Notes under the pieces: generated by a model
What the model saw: only the letters and a program-made list of their open reading frames with translations
Databases searched by the model: none
What the model was told of the DNA's origin: nothing
From: DATBLE01 sp046732255
Lineage (GTDB): Bacteria; Actinomycetota; Thermoleophilia; Gaiellales; Gaiellaceae
DNA: 62,058 nucleotides
NCBI GenBank assembly: GCA_046732255.1
Contig: JBKPMR010000012.1
Location: 1-62,058 of the forward strand
Direction of reading: 5' to 3'
In this document: piece by piece, positions 49,887 through 58,310 of the stretch
Layout of the letters: each line of letters starts with the position of its first letter
Position numbering within the stretch: the first letter of the stretch is position 1
Position numbers and translations under genes: made by a program

Positions 49887-50639
49887 TCAGGTGACGATCT
49901 CGTCTACCACGTGGAGCCGGCTGAGCGCCGAGCCGTCGACGAGCGCTACTGCCCGCTCGCGGCCGATGCGATCGGAGACGACGTCGAAGGCTTCGCGCAG
50001 CCGGCTCGGCCGGCCCGGCCGGTGCGCATCCGAGGCGATCAGATCGCCGACGCCGAGCTCGAGCAGCCGCCACGCACAGCGTTCCGGCCCCACCCCATGG
50101 TCACCGACGAACGAGTCACCGTTGAAGCAGATCAGTGCCCCGCCGGCGACGAAGGTGAGGACGAGCTCGGGCCGTCGCTGGATCTCGATCGACCGCTCCG
50201 GGTGCGCCAGGACGATGCCGAGCCCGGCGGCGCGGATCTGCTCGATCTGACCTCGAAGCGCCGCCAGCGGATCGGCGTACTCGAACCACGGTCCCGGGAA
50301 CTCGACCAGCACCGCTCCCGTCCCTTCGAGCTCGTAGTCCTCGACCTCGCCGACGAGCACTCCGCTCGGCGCCAGCTCCCAGCCCAGCCGAAGCTCCAGT
50401 CCGAAGGCAGCGCACTCGTCCTTCATCTCCTCATGGCAGGCGCGCGCACGCTCGATGCGCTTCGTCGTCAGCGGGTACGGACTGGTCGGTATGTGGGCGT
50501 GCGGGGTGCCGAAGAGCAGACGGGTTCCCTGCTCGGCGGCCTGCCGGCAGAGCTCGAGCCCTTCGGCGACGTCTCGAGCGCCGTCGTCGCCGGACGGGAT
50601 CACATGGCTGTGTACGTCGACGAAGCCGTCGATGCCCAT
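49887..50639 (-). CDS. PHP-family tyrosine phosphatase (CpsB/YwqE-like)
   Basis: 250 residues, ATG start. Metal motifs are DVHSHVIPSGDDGARDV, GTPHAHIP, GWELAP, VLAHPERS and ASDAHRPGRP, the order seen in CpsB/Wzb-type Mn-dependent phosphatases that act on capsule regulators. No capsule genes are present in the window. Another phosphoesterase role is possible. Confidence 0.85.
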   Translation of the reverse strand: MGIDGFVDVHSHVIPSGDDGARDVAEGLELCRQAAEQGTRLLFGTPHAHIPTSPYPLTTKRIERARACHEEMKDECAAFGLELRLGWELAPSGVLVGEVEDYELEGTGAVLVEFPGPWFEYADPLAALRGQIEQIRAAGLGIVLAHPERSIEIQRRPELVLTFVAGGALICFNGDSFVGDHGVGPERCAWRLLELGVGDLIASDAHRPGRPSRLREAFDVVSDRIGRERAVALVDGSALSRLHVVDEIVT

Positions 50640-50683
50640 GCGCGGACGCTAGCGGTCAGGTCAGGTCTGCGGCGGGGACAGGC

Positions 50684-51583
50684 CTACGTCTTGGTCTCGG
50701 CGACGGCCGGCTCGAGGAGGGCCGGCGCCGGCCGGCGCTTCGCCCCCGGCCTCGTGGCGAAGAACGATCCGACCAGGACGAGGACGAACCCGACGCCCAT
50801 GCCCGTGGTGAACGTCTCGTCGAGGATCGTCACGCCCGCGATCGCCGCGACCGCAGGGTTCACGTACGTGATCACGGTCGCCCGCACCGGTCCGATCTCC
50901 GCGATCAGGGCGAAGAACAGCAGGAACGCGAGAGCCGTGCACAGGAACGCAAGCCCGAGCACGGACGCGATCACCCGGCCGGAGAGCATCCCGTCGGGCG
51001 GGCTGAACGCAGCGACCGGTGCGTACGCGAGCGCCGCGATCCCGAGCGAGACGGCGACCACGGCGAGCGCCGGGGCTTCGTCGAGGTAACGCGCGAGGAT
51101 GATCGGTCCGACTGCGTAGCAGACGGCGACCGCCCCGAGCTCGAGGAACGCCGTCGCGCTGCCGCCGATCTCGGTCCCGACGATCGCTCCGACGCCGGCC
51201 AACCCGACCAACAGCCCGGCGAGGTTCGAGCGGCCGAGGCGTTCACCGGATGCGCGCACGATCGCCGCACCGACCAGCGGCACGCCGGCGATGATCAATG
51301 CTGCGAGCGAGCTGGAAACGTGCGTCTCGGCGCTCGCGAGCAAGACCCAGGGGATCGCGATCTCGATCGCGGTGAAGACGACGAGCCAACGCCACCGGAC
51401 GAGCGCAGCCCCGACCTCTCCGCGCGCGGCGGCAATCGGAACGAGGAGCAGTGCGGCGAGCCCCGTCCTGAGGAAGACCAGTGTGCCGGGGCTGATCTCC
51501 TCGACCGCGACCCGGATCATGAGGTACGGAATGCCCCAGATCACGGACATCGCCAGGAACAGGACCCAGCCGCGCCTCGTCAC
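50684..51583 (-). CDS. EamA/DMT-family transporter
   Basis: 299 residues, ten hydrophobic helices in two EamA repeats (WGIPYLMIRVAVEEISPGTLVFLRTGLAALLL and the second half ending GPVRATVITYVNPAVAAIAGVTILDE). Substrate unknown; relatives export amino acids or metabolites. A GGGGACAGG half-site of the palindrome family lies just beyond its stop. Confidence 0.9.
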   Translation of the reverse strand: MTRRGWVLFLAMSVIWGIPYLMIRVAVEEISPGTLVFLRTGLAALLLVPIAAARGEVGAALVRWRWLVVFTAIEIAIPWVLLASAETHVSSSLAALIIAGVPLVGAAIVRASGERLGRSNLAGLLVGLAGVGAIVGTEIGGSATAFLELGAVAVCYAVGPIILARYLDEAPALAVVAVSLGIAALAYAPVAAFSPPDGMLSGRVIASVLGLAFLCTALAFLLFFALIAEIGPVRATVITYVNPAVAAIAGVTILDETFTTGMGVGFVLVLVGSFFATRPGAKRRPAPALLEPAVAETKT

Positions 51584-51665
51584 CTTGCCACGCTACCCAT
51601 CGCGTTCAGCGCACGACAAGCAGACTTCGTGTCCTGGTCCATAAGCGCCGAGCTAGGGTCTCGCC

Positions 51666-52379
51666 GTGATCGAGCCGCTCATGGCCTGGTTCAGCAGGAA
51701 CGGGCGCGATCTCCCCTGGCGGGGAACGCGCGACCCGTACGCGATCCTCGTCTCCGAGGTGATGCTCCAGCAGACGCAGGTCTCCCGCGTCGTGCCACGC
51801 TACCTCGAGTGGCTGGACCGCTGGCCGACGATCGAGTCCCTCGCGGCGGCCGCACCGGCGGACGTGATCCGCGCCTGGCAGGGCCTCGGCTACAACCGGC
51901 GGGCGCTGGCGCTCCACCGAGCGGCCCGGCTGGTCGAGGACCACGGCTGGCCGGACGACTTGACCGACTTACCCGGTGTCGGGCCGTATACGGCAGCTGC
52001 GATCGGCAACTTCGCCTTCGGCCGTCCGGTCCTGCCGGTGGACGTCAATGTCGGACGGGTGCTCTCCCGTACCGGCGCGATCTTCGGCCCGGAGGCGGCT
52101 CAGGCGCTCTTCGACCTGGGCGCGACCGTCTGTCTCGCCCGCGTGCCCCGGTGCGGGATCTGCCCGCTCGGCGGGAACTGCCCCTCGGCCGGACAGCGCT
52201 ACGAGCCGAAACGGAAGCAGGGGCCGTTCGAGGGATCGTTCCGCCAGCGCCGGGCGCGGCTGCTGCGGCTCGTCTCGGAGAAACCGCACCCGGCCGCGAT
52301 CGACCCGGAGGCCGTCGCGTCGCTTGAGCGCGACGGCCTCGTCCAGGTCGACTCGGGTCTCGTCTCGCTTCCCGGCTAG
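51666..52379 (+). CDS. mutY: A/G-specific adenine glycosylase, short form
   Basis: 237 residues, GTG start. EVMLQQTQVSRVVPRY, the helix-hairpin-helix LPGVGPYTAAAIGNFAFG with VDVNVGRVLSR (catalytic Asp) and the cluster C-x6-C-x2-C-x5-C (VCLARVPRCGICPLGGNCP) are complete. The C-terminal Nudix-like domain that recognises 8-oxoguanine is absent; a winged-helix-like 60-residue tail replaces it. It should remove adenine opposite 8-oxoG. Confidence 0.9.
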   Translation: MIEPLMAWFSRNGRDLPWRGTRDPYAILVSEVMLQQTQVSRVVPRYLEWLDRWPTIESLAAAAPADVIRAWQGLGYNRRALALHRAARLVEDHGWPDDLTDLPGVGPYTAAAIGNFAFGRPVLPVDVNVGRVLSRTGAIFGPEAAQALFDLGATVCLARVPRCGICPLGGNCPSAGQRYEPKRKQGPFEGSFRQRRARLLRLVSEKPHPAAIDPEAVASLERDGLVQVDSGLVSLPG

Positions 52380-52780
52380 ATGATCGGGCAGTTGACCACG
52401 ACGCCCGGCTTCTTCGCGGTCAGATCTCCGGCTGCGAGCGCCTTACGGGCGGCGGCCGCCGAGGTGAGCTTCCGCGGCGTGACACCGTCCTTCCACGTCA
52501 GCAGGGTCACCTCCCACAGCGGCGAGTAGCCCTTCTGCCCGGGCACGACGTCCACGATGTTGTACTGGTCCTCCACGCCGTTCGTGATCGACCAGAGCGG
52601 CGCCACCTTGTTGCCCGTCTTCAACTTCACGGGACCGAAGTCGAGGTACTCGATCGTCTGGCCGCGGTAGAAGCCCTCGGTCGCGGCCTGCCTGAAATGG
52701 TGGATCGAGTCGGCCCATGCGGGCACGGCGACGAAAGCCAGCGCTCCGGCCAGAACAAGTGCGAACAGTGCCTTCTTCAC
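52376..52780 (-). CDS. Secreted protein, DUF7482-like
   Basis: 134 residues, ATG start. A clear signal peptide (MKKALFALVLAGALAFVAVP, then AWA) precedes a beta-rich domain with YNIVDVVPGQKGYSPLWEV, TPRKLTSAAAARKAL and GVVVNCPII, a pattern seen in secreted actinobacterial proteins of unknown role. It is divergent from the two-component system (122-bp gap with CTTACG / CGTAAG inverted boxes) and may be its target. Confidence 0.75.
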   Translation of the reverse strand: MKKALFALVLAGALAFVAVPAWADSIHHFRQAATEGFYRGQTIEYLDFGPVKLKTGNKVAPLWSITNGVEDQYNIVDVVPGQKGYSPLWEVTLLTWKDGVTPRKLTSAAAARKALAAGDLTAKKPGVVVNCPII

Positions 52781-52902
52781 GGCTCCTCCTCGGGATGGCT
52801 TGCCCGGCCGACGGTAGGAGACGTTTCTTACGGGACCCTTTCGAGATGCTTAGAAGAGTCGAATTCACGGTTTCGTAAGCCTGCTGCGGGCACAATTCCG
52901 GG

Positions 52903-53580
52903 ATGGCGACTGTTCTCGTCGTCGACGACGAGCCGATCGTCAGGGACGTCGTCGTCCGCTACCTGCAGCGCGAGGGCTACGAGACGCTCGAGGCCGGCGA
53001 CGGGCTCGATGCGCAGGAGCTCTTGCTCAGCCACGAGCCGAGCCTCGTCGTCCTCGATCTGATGCTTCCCGGCATGGACGGGCTCCAGCTCTGTCAGTGG
53101 ATCCGCTCCCGCTCCGAGCTCCCCGTGATCATGCTCACCGCTCGGGCCGAGGAGGCCGACCGAATCGTCGGGCTCGAGCTGGGCGCGGACGACTACCTGA
53201 CGAAGCCGTTCTCGCCCCGGGAGCTGGCCGCGCGCGTGCGAACCGTACTCCGGCGTGCGCGCCAGACGGCCGGATCGAGCGAGCGGATCGTCAACGGAGA
53301 CCTCGCGCTCGACGCGGGCGCTCGCGAGGTGACCAAGGCAGGCCGACCGCTCAGGCTGACGGCCAAGGAGTTCGACCTGCTCTGGTTCTTCGCCTCACAT
53401 CCTCGACGTGTCTTCTCGCGCGATCAGCTGATGGACCGGGTCTGGGGGTACGAGCCTGCCTTCGATACGGGCACGGTCACGGTCCACGTCCGCCGTCTGC
53501 GCGAGAAGATCGAAGACGACCCTTCGAAGCCGCGCCACCTGGAGACGGTCTGGGGCGTCGGCTACCGGTTCTGTCCATGA
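52903..53580 (+). CDS. Two-component response regulator, OmpR/PhoB family
   Basis: 225 residues, ATG start. The receiver has DDE (8-10), phosphoacceptor D52 in VVLDLMLPGMDG, T79 and K101 in YLTKPF. The winged helix has LTAKEFDLLWFFASHPRRVFSRDQL and VTVHVRRLREKIEDDP. It overlaps the kinase start by 4 bases. Confidence 0.95.
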   Translation: MATVLVVDDEPIVRDVVVRYLQREGYETLEAGDGLDAQELLLSHEPSLVVLDLMLPGMDGLQLCQWIRSRSELPVIMLTARAEEADRIVGLELGADDYLTKPFSPRELAARVRTVLRRARQTAGSSERIVNGDLALDAGAREVTKAGRPLRLTAKEFDLLWFFASHPRRVFSRDQLMDRVWGYEPAFDTGTVTVHVRRLREKIEDDPSKPRHLETVWGVGYRFCP

Positions 53581-54596
53581 TCGCCTTCGCGCTGATCGTC
53601 GCCGGCGCGACGCTCGCAGCAGGCCTCCTGTCGGCGCTCGTCCTGATCCGGCTGCCGAGTGCGAGCCTCCGCCTGACCGGGCTCGCGCTCGTCTGCGTCG
53701 CGCTCCCCTTGACCGCAGTATCGGTCTCCGGGACGGTGATGTTCAGCTCCGGGCACGACATGACGCTGCTCTTCGTCGCGGCCGCCTCCTCGTCCGCGGC
53801 GGTGTTCGCAGGGCTCGTCGTCGCACGCTCGATCGCCCGCCCCGTGCAGCGCCTGCGGACCGCCTCGACGGAGCTGTCCGCAGGAGACCTCCATGTCCGC
53901 GCCCCTGAGAGCGGGCCGCGCGAGCTCGCCGAGCTTGGTGCCGCCTTCAACGAGATGGCCGCGAACCTCGAGAAGCTGTTCGACGTCCGGAGCCAGCTCG
54001 TCGCCTGGGCGAGCCACGACCTGCGCACGCCGCTCGCCTCGATGCAGGCAATGCTCGAGGCGCTCGAGGACGGCCTCGTCGAGCCCGAGCAGTATCTCTC
54101 CTCGCTGCGCGAGCAGGTGCGTGTGCTATCGACCATCGTCGACGACCTCTTCGAGCTCGCCCGGATCGACGCGGGTGTTCTCACCCTCGAGCTGGCAGAG
54201 GCGCAGCTCGACCCGCTGATCGAGGCATGCCTGCTCGGGATCGAGCCGGCGGCAGTTGCGCGCAGGATCACCCTGACCGCGGACGTGGACGGCTCGCCCA
54301 CCGTCCGCTGCGCCCCCGAGAAGGTCGAGCGCGTCCTCTACAACCTGCTCGCGAATGCGCTCCGCCACACGCCCACCGACGGATCCGTTGCCGTTCGCGT
54401 GCGCCCGCTCGCGAACGAGGTCTGCGTCACAGTCGAGGACACGGGCGGGGGCTTCTCCGACGAGAGCGGACGCGGTTCAGGACTCGGGCTCGCGATCGCA
54501 CGGGGATTGGTCGAACACCAGGGCGGACGGCTCTGGCACGAGAACCGCCCCGGCGGCGGCGCGACCATCTCGTTCACGCTTCCTGCCGCCGCATAG
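53577..54596 (+). CDS. Two-component sensor histidine kinase
   Basis: 339 residues, start ATGA-coupled to the regulator. Two hydrophobic hairpins (about 1-50 and 62-84) leave almost no outside loop, so it probably senses within the membrane. A HAMP (ARSIARPVQRLRTASTELSAGDL) is followed by the H-box WASHDLRTPLASM (H147), N-box NLLANALRHTP, and G-boxes EDTGGGF and GSGLGLAIARGL. The signal is unknown. Confidence 0.93.
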   Translation: MIAFALIVAGATLAAGLLSALVLIRLPSASLRLTGLALVCVALPLTAVSVSGTVMFSSGHDMTLLFVAAASSSAAVFAGLVVARSIARPVQRLRTASTELSAGDLHVRAPESGPRELAELGAAFNEMAANLEKLFDVRSQLVAWASHDLRTPLASMQAMLEALEDGLVEPEQYLSSLREQVRVLSTIVDDLFELARIDAGVLTLELAEAQLDPLIEACLLGIEPAAVARRITLTADVDGSPTVRCAPEKVERVLYNLLANALRHTPTDGSVAVRVRPLANEVCVTVEDTGGGFSDESGRGSGLGLAIARGLVEHQGGRLWHENRPGGGATISFTLPAAA

Positions 54597-54606
54597 ACTT
54601 TCTTGC

Positions 54607-54852
54607 TTGACCCGCTACGCCGAGCTGATTGGCAATCTCCGCGCCGCCGCCCAGCCCGACCGCGAAGCGCCGCCCCAATTCGAGGCCTACCTCCGCAAGG
54701 TGCGCAGCGGCGCGTACGCGGTCAGCGACGCGGACGTCGAGGCGCTGAAGGCGGCCGGCTACTCGGAGGACAAGATCTTCGAGCAGACGGTCTCGGCTGC
54801 GGTTTCTGCAGGCCTCCTACGGCTCGACGCCGGTCTGAGGGCGCTGAAATGA
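54607..54852 (+). CDS. Small helical protein related to the AhpD C-terminus, coupled to the selenoprotein gene
   Basis: 81 residues from a TTG at 54607 (MTRYAELIGNLRAAAQPD). The second half, YAVSDADVEALKAAGYSEDK and IFEQTVSAAVSAGLLRLDAG, looks like the C-terminal helices of AhpD-like proteins. It lacks a CxxC. The stop overlaps the next ATG as ATGA, so the two products are made together and may form one complex. Confidence 0.65.
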   Translation: MTRYAELIGNLRAAAQPDREAPPQFEAYLRKVRSGAYAVSDADVEALKAAGYSEDKIFEQTVSAAVSAGLLRLDAGLRALK

Positions 54853-55445
54853 GGCTCGACGTCGTCGACCACGGCCACGCCCCGGCCGAGGCCGCGATCC
54901 TGGAGCGCATCGCGCAGGCCCGGGGCCTTCCGAGCGCCTCCGGCGTCCTCAAGACGCTCTACTACCGGCCCGAGCTCTTCGGGCGGCCGTTCTCAGCCGC
55001 GCTGGACGCCGCGATGCGCGGCCCGTCGGAGTGGTCGGCCGGCGAGCGCGAGCTGTTCGCAGGCTTCGTCTCGTCGCTCAACCAGTGCCCGTTCTGAACG
55101 CGCTCCCACGGCGCGGTCGCGTCGTACGCACTCGGTGAGGACGTCTGGCAGGCGGTCGAGAGCGACTGGCGCAGCGCGCCCGTCGACGAGCGCATGCGGG
55201 CGATGCTCGGCTTCCTCGAAACGCTGACGCTGCGGCCGGAGGAGCTCGGCCCCGAGGATGCTGACGCAGTGCGAGCCGCAGGTGTATCGGACGAGGCGAT
55301 GATCGACGCGATCCATGTGGCCGCGCTCTTCAACATGATCGTCCGCCTCGCCGACTCCCTGGGCTGGGACGTGCCCACCTGGGAGTCGTGTCTCGCGCGG
55401 GGCGAGGCGATGCTCACGCGCGGGTACTCGCTCGAGCCGACCTAG
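54849..55445 (+). CDS. AhpD/carboxymuconolactone decarboxylase-like selenoprotein (in-frame UGA = Sec83)
   Basis: 198 residues if the TGA at 55095-55097 is read as selenocysteine. Before it the protein reads AGFVSSLNQCPF and after it, in the same frame, TRSHGAVASYALGED, then ERMRAMLGFLETLTL and SDEAMIDAIHVAALFN to a TAG at 55443. This restores the family motif C-x2-C-x3-H as C80-x2-U83-x3-H87. A 7-bp hairpin with a GGUC loop begins 10 bases after the UGA. AhpD-like peroxidoreductases with CxxU are known. Conventional annotation would show two fragments (54849-55097, 55194-55445). Confidence 0.85.
55108..55125 (+). other. SECIS-like hairpin downstream of the UGA codon
   Basis: ACGGCGC / GCGTCGT pair over 7 bp (one G-U) around loop GGTC. 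The loop starts 17 bases after the UGA. In E. coli fdhF the GGU of the loop lies at nearly the same distance (about 18), which is what SelB needs. Confidence 0.65.
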
Positions 55446-56245
55446 CCGAGGGGCTTGACCATCTCGTACTGGCGGAGCGTGACGTTCGCTCCCGCGGCCC
55501 GCAGCGCACCGGCAACCGATCCGTCGCTCGGGTAGTTCACGGCCGACACCGTGCCCTTCGCCCGGAGCGTCGAGAGCACAGCCTGCAGGGCGGGGCCGTC
55601 GCCCGCCGCCTGGACGAGACTGACGCTCTCGCCGCTCAGCCGGTAGATCGCCGCAGCGTCGTCCGCTGCAAGTCCGAGGGGGGCGGGCTGGCGCGCCGCG
55701 AGGTGGGCGAGTGTGTCGTCGGAGCGCTGCCACGGCTCATCACCCTCGCGACCCGCACGAACGAGGCGTTGAGCGACGGCGAGCGGCACCTCGTCGGCAG
55801 CCTCGTCGGAGCCGCCGCGCTCGAGCGCGATCACGTCGAGCTCACGGCGCCGCACGAAGCCGAGCTTCTCGTAGAGCCGGATCGCAGGCTCGTTCTCGAC
55901 GATCACCTCGAGCGTCATCTCGGTCGCGCCCACCGCCGCCGCGCGATCGAGCAGAGAGCGGGTGAGCAACTCGCCGATCCCCTCGCGACGCTTCGACGGG
56001 AGCACGCCCACGCCGCCGAGCCACGTGCGTCGTCCGCGGCGACCGAGATTGGCCAGACCGACGGCGCGATCGTCATCCACCGCGACCAGCGAGTGCGCGA
56101 GGTCGAGATCGAAGGCGTCCACCATGAAAGCGAACGTGGGCTCGTCGACCGCGAACGGAATCGAATACCCCTCGTAGGCGGCGGTGAACAGCGCCACGAG
56201 CTCTGCGTGGGGAAACGCCGTCGCCGGGCGCAGCTCGATCGCCAC
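55442..56245 (-). CDS. GNAT N-acetyltransferase
   Basis: 267 residues from a GTG at 56245. The acetyl-CoA loop is VLPSKRREGIGELLTRSLL (R-x-x-G-x-G), preceded by AVGLANLGRRGRRTWLGGVGV and followed by VIVENEPAIRLYEKLGFVRRREL. The C-terminal 110 residues form a second GNAT-like half of unclear function. Substrate unknown. The stop overlaps the convergent selenoprotein gene by 4 bases. Confidence 0.85.
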   Translation of the reverse strand: MAIELRPATAFPHAELVALFTAAYEGYSIPFAVDEPTFAFMVDAFDLDLAHSLVAVDDDRAVGLANLGRRGRRTWLGGVGVLPSKRREGIGELLTRSLLDRAAAVGATEMTLEVIVENEPAIRLYEKLGFVRRRELDVIALERGGSDEAADEVPLAVAQRLVRAGREGDEPWQRSDDTLAHLAARQPAPLGLAADDAAAIYRLSGESVSLVQAAGDGPALQAVLSTLRAKGTVSAVNYPSDGSVAGALRAAGANVTLRQYEMVKPLG

Positions 56246-56259
56246 GGCGAGATCGTGCC

Positions 56260-57183
56260 TCAGCCGATGTGGAAGCGCACCACCTGCCGTCCACCCGCGA
56301 TGGGGACCCACACGTCGCCGAATGCAGTCGCCGCCGGAAACGGTCTCGGCCCGACCCTGTAGGTGGCGACCACCTTGTTCCGCGACGGGTCGATGCGACT
56401 CACCGTGCCGTCGCCGTTGTTCGGGACGAAGACGCTCCCGTCCGGCGCGATCGCAGGATTGCTCGGGCCGAGCCCGACCTTGACGCGCCCGACGACGCGC
56501 AGCGTCCGCGGGTTGAGCCGGACCACGAACCGGTCGGCGCTGGAGGCGATCCAGATCGCACTGTCGCCGACCGCAACAGAATCGGGCGAGAAGAGTCCAA
56601 CCGGCACCGCACGCGCCCGGTTGGTCGCCGGATCCACCCGGTAGATGCTCTTCCCGGCGTGGCTTCCGACCCAGATCGCTCCCGCGCCGTAGCGGACCTG
56701 CCGCGGCGCCGTCCCCACCTTGATCGTTGCCGTAATCGCATTCGTCGCCGGATCGATTCGTACGACCGTTCCGTTGAACTCGCTCGTCGCCCAGACCGCG
56801 TCCGCTCCGAACTCGACGTCCCAGAGGCTCGGTCCGACCGGGATCTTCGCGACGACCTGCCCGGCTTGGGGATCGACGCGCTCGACGTTGTCGGTGCCGT
56901 AGCCGTCCACCCAGATGGCGTCGGCACCGATCGCAACCCCGCACGGTTGCGGGCCGACCTTGATCCGGCCGGCGATCCGGTTCGTCGCCGGATCGATGCG
57001 GACGATGGTCGCGTCTCTGGCGTTGCTGATCCAGAGGTAGCCGAGCCCACCGTTCTCCGAGCACGGCCCCTGTCCCGTTGTGATCCGCGCCGCGATGCGC
57101 GCCGGCCTCAGAGCGGCTGCGGCCGACACCGCTCCGGCCACGGCGAGCATCAGAATGGAAAGTGCGACGATGGGCTTGATCAA
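56260..57183 (-). CDS. Secreted YncE-like beta-propeller protein
   Basis: 307 residues from a TTG at 57183 with GGAGGT 5 bases upstream. A signal peptide (IVALSILMLAVAGAVSAAAA) precedes seven propeller repeats of about 40 residues (IWVDGYGTDNVERVDPQAG, VWATSEFNGTVVRIDPATN, IWVGSHAGKSIYRVDPATN). It resembles the propeller part of the SARP fusion at 8005-11301. Role unknown. It is divergent from a MarR regulator whose probable operator overlaps its 5' region. Confidence 0.85.
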   Translation of the reverse strand: MIKPIVALSILMLAVAGAVSAAAALRPARIAARITTGQGPCSENGGLGYLWISNARDATIVRIDPATNRIAGRIKVGPQPCGVAIGADAIWVDGYGTDNVERVDPQAGQVVAKIPVGPSLWDVEFGADAVWATSEFNGTVVRIDPATNAITATIKVGTAPRQVRYGAGAIWVGSHAGKSIYRVDPATNRARAVPVGLFSPDSVAVGDSAIWIASSADRFVVRLNPRTLRVVGRVKVGLGPSNPAIAPDGSVFVPNNGDGTVSRIDPSRNKVVATYRVGPRPFPAATAFGDVWVPIAGGRQVVRFHIG

Positions 57184-57202
57184 CGTAGACCTCCATGTAG
57201 TA

Positions 57203-57231
57203 CGACCTCGCAGTACATTACTACGAGATCG
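57203..57231. promoter_or_regulatory. MarR operator candidate
   Basis: An imperfect palindrome (CGACCTCGCAGTA, CAT, TACTACGAGATCG; 11 of 13 positions pair) in the 54-bp gap between the divergent propeller and MarR genes. Size and symmetry suit a MarR dimer, and the site lies 7 bases before the marR ATG. Confidence 0.7.
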
Positions 57232-57237
57232 CACCAA

Positions 57238-57732
57238 ATGAGCAAACTCGAGTCACGCCGGCGCAACGTCCTCTTTCGGCTCTTCATCCTGGGCCAGCTC
57301 GCCAACGACCTGGTCGACACCGCCATGCGGCGGGAGAGACTCAATCCGAACGGGTTCGCTGTCGCGAGCGCCATCCGGGCGTTTCAGCCGATCACCCCGA
57401 CGGAGCTTGCGAACCTGCTGGGGATGCGGCCGACGACGCTGTCGAGCTACCTTCGTCGTCTCGAAGCGCGGCGTCACGTCAAACGCCGACCGAACCCGGA
57501 TGACGGACGGTCGTCGTTGCTCGAGCTGACGAAGCTCGGCGACCGGTACGTCGTCGCCGGGTTTCCGGCTCTCCGAGGCTCTGTCGCGCGCGTCCAGGAG
57601 CATCTCGACTATCCCGCCGACGAACTCGACCTCGCGCTCGACCGGCTCGAGGACGCGATGCGACGGGCGTTGTCTAGACCCGACGAAGCAATGCGACGGC
57701 CTGCGCGGCGAGCCCCTCGCCGCGCCCGGTAA
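57238..57732 (+). CDS. MarR-family transcriptional regulator
   Basis: 164 residues, ATG start. The winged helix is clear: AFQPITPTELANLLGMRPTTLSSYLRRLEARRHVKRRPNPDDGRSSLLELT (recognition helix TTLSSYLRRLE, wing with DDGRSS). Dimerisation helices flank it. The Arg-rich end overlaps the convergent ispF gene by 59 bases. It probably represses itself and the divergent propeller gene; the ligand is unknown. Confidence 0.9.
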   Translation: MSKLESRRRNVLFRLFILGQLANDLVDTAMRRERLNPNGFAVASAIRAFQPITPTELANLLGMRPTTLSSYLRRLEARRHVKRRPNPDDGRSSLLELTKLGDRYVVAGFPALRGSVARVQEHLDYPADELDLALDRLEDAMRRALSRPDEAMRRPARRAPRRAR

Positions 57733-58165
57733 AGCCGAGCCCGTCGGTCGTCGTCGCCCGCACGGTGATTCTGTCGCCGTCGACGCCGAGCGCGGCGGCG
57801 AGCCCAGTGCTCATCTCGTCCCGCATCGGTGCCAACCGAGGCTCCTGGCCGACGAAGACGCAGTCGGCGTTCACGAGCTCCCACCCGGCGGCGCGGACGC
57901 GCGCATAGGCGTCCTCCAGCAGAACGAGCGACGACACCCCCGGCGGTGTGCTCCCGTCGGACGGGAAGAGCGAGCCGATGTCGCCCATGTTCGCCGCGCC
58001 GAGGATCGCGTCGATCAGCGCATGCGTGATCACGTCCCCGTCGGAGTGACCGGCGAGCCCGCGCGGGCTCTCAACACGCACGCCGCCGAGCACGAGCGGG
58101 ACGCCGTCCTCGAGTGCGTGAGCATCGACCCCGAGGCCGATCCGAAGCTCCCCCTCGCTCAGCAC
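57674..58165 (-). CDS. ispF: 2-C-methyl-D-erythritol 2,4-cyclodiphosphate synthase
   Basis: 163 residues from a GTG at 58165. Metal and substrate motifs GLGVDAHALED (D-x-H), LAGHSDGDVITHALIDAILGAANMGDIG, FPSDG and TTTDGLGFTGRGEGLAAQAV are complete. It acts in the MEP pathway of isoprenoid synthesis, as does ispD two genes upstream. Confidence 0.94.
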   Translation of the reverse strand: MLSEGELRIGLGVDAHALEDGVPLVLGGVRVESPRGLAGHSDGDVITHALIDAILGAANMGDIGSLFPSDGSTPPGVSSLVLLEDAYARVRAAGWELVNADCVFVGQEPRLAPMRDEMSTGLAAALGVDGDRITVRATTTDGLGFTGRGEGLAAQAVALLRRV

Positions 58166-58310
58166 CGGCCCGCTCCTTCCATCGCCCCACCCGGGGAGGG
58201 GATCGGGGATGTCCACCCGCCTCCCGCAGGCGATCCTACCCGCCGATCGCGCGCGTGTCCGTGGCACGACTGCGCCGATTCCGTGCCGATCTCTCCACCG
58301 CCTGAATCGA

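Noticed and set aside
50672..50683. Another full copy of the GGGACAGG palindrome
   Set aside because: Only a half-site (GGGGACAGG) is present, with no complementary arm nearby.
54849..55097. Truncated AhpD pseudogene caused by a nonsense mutation
   Set aside because: The stop falls precisely on the redox Cys, the downstream frame is undamaged, and a SECIS-like hairpin is in place; selenocysteine explains all three better.
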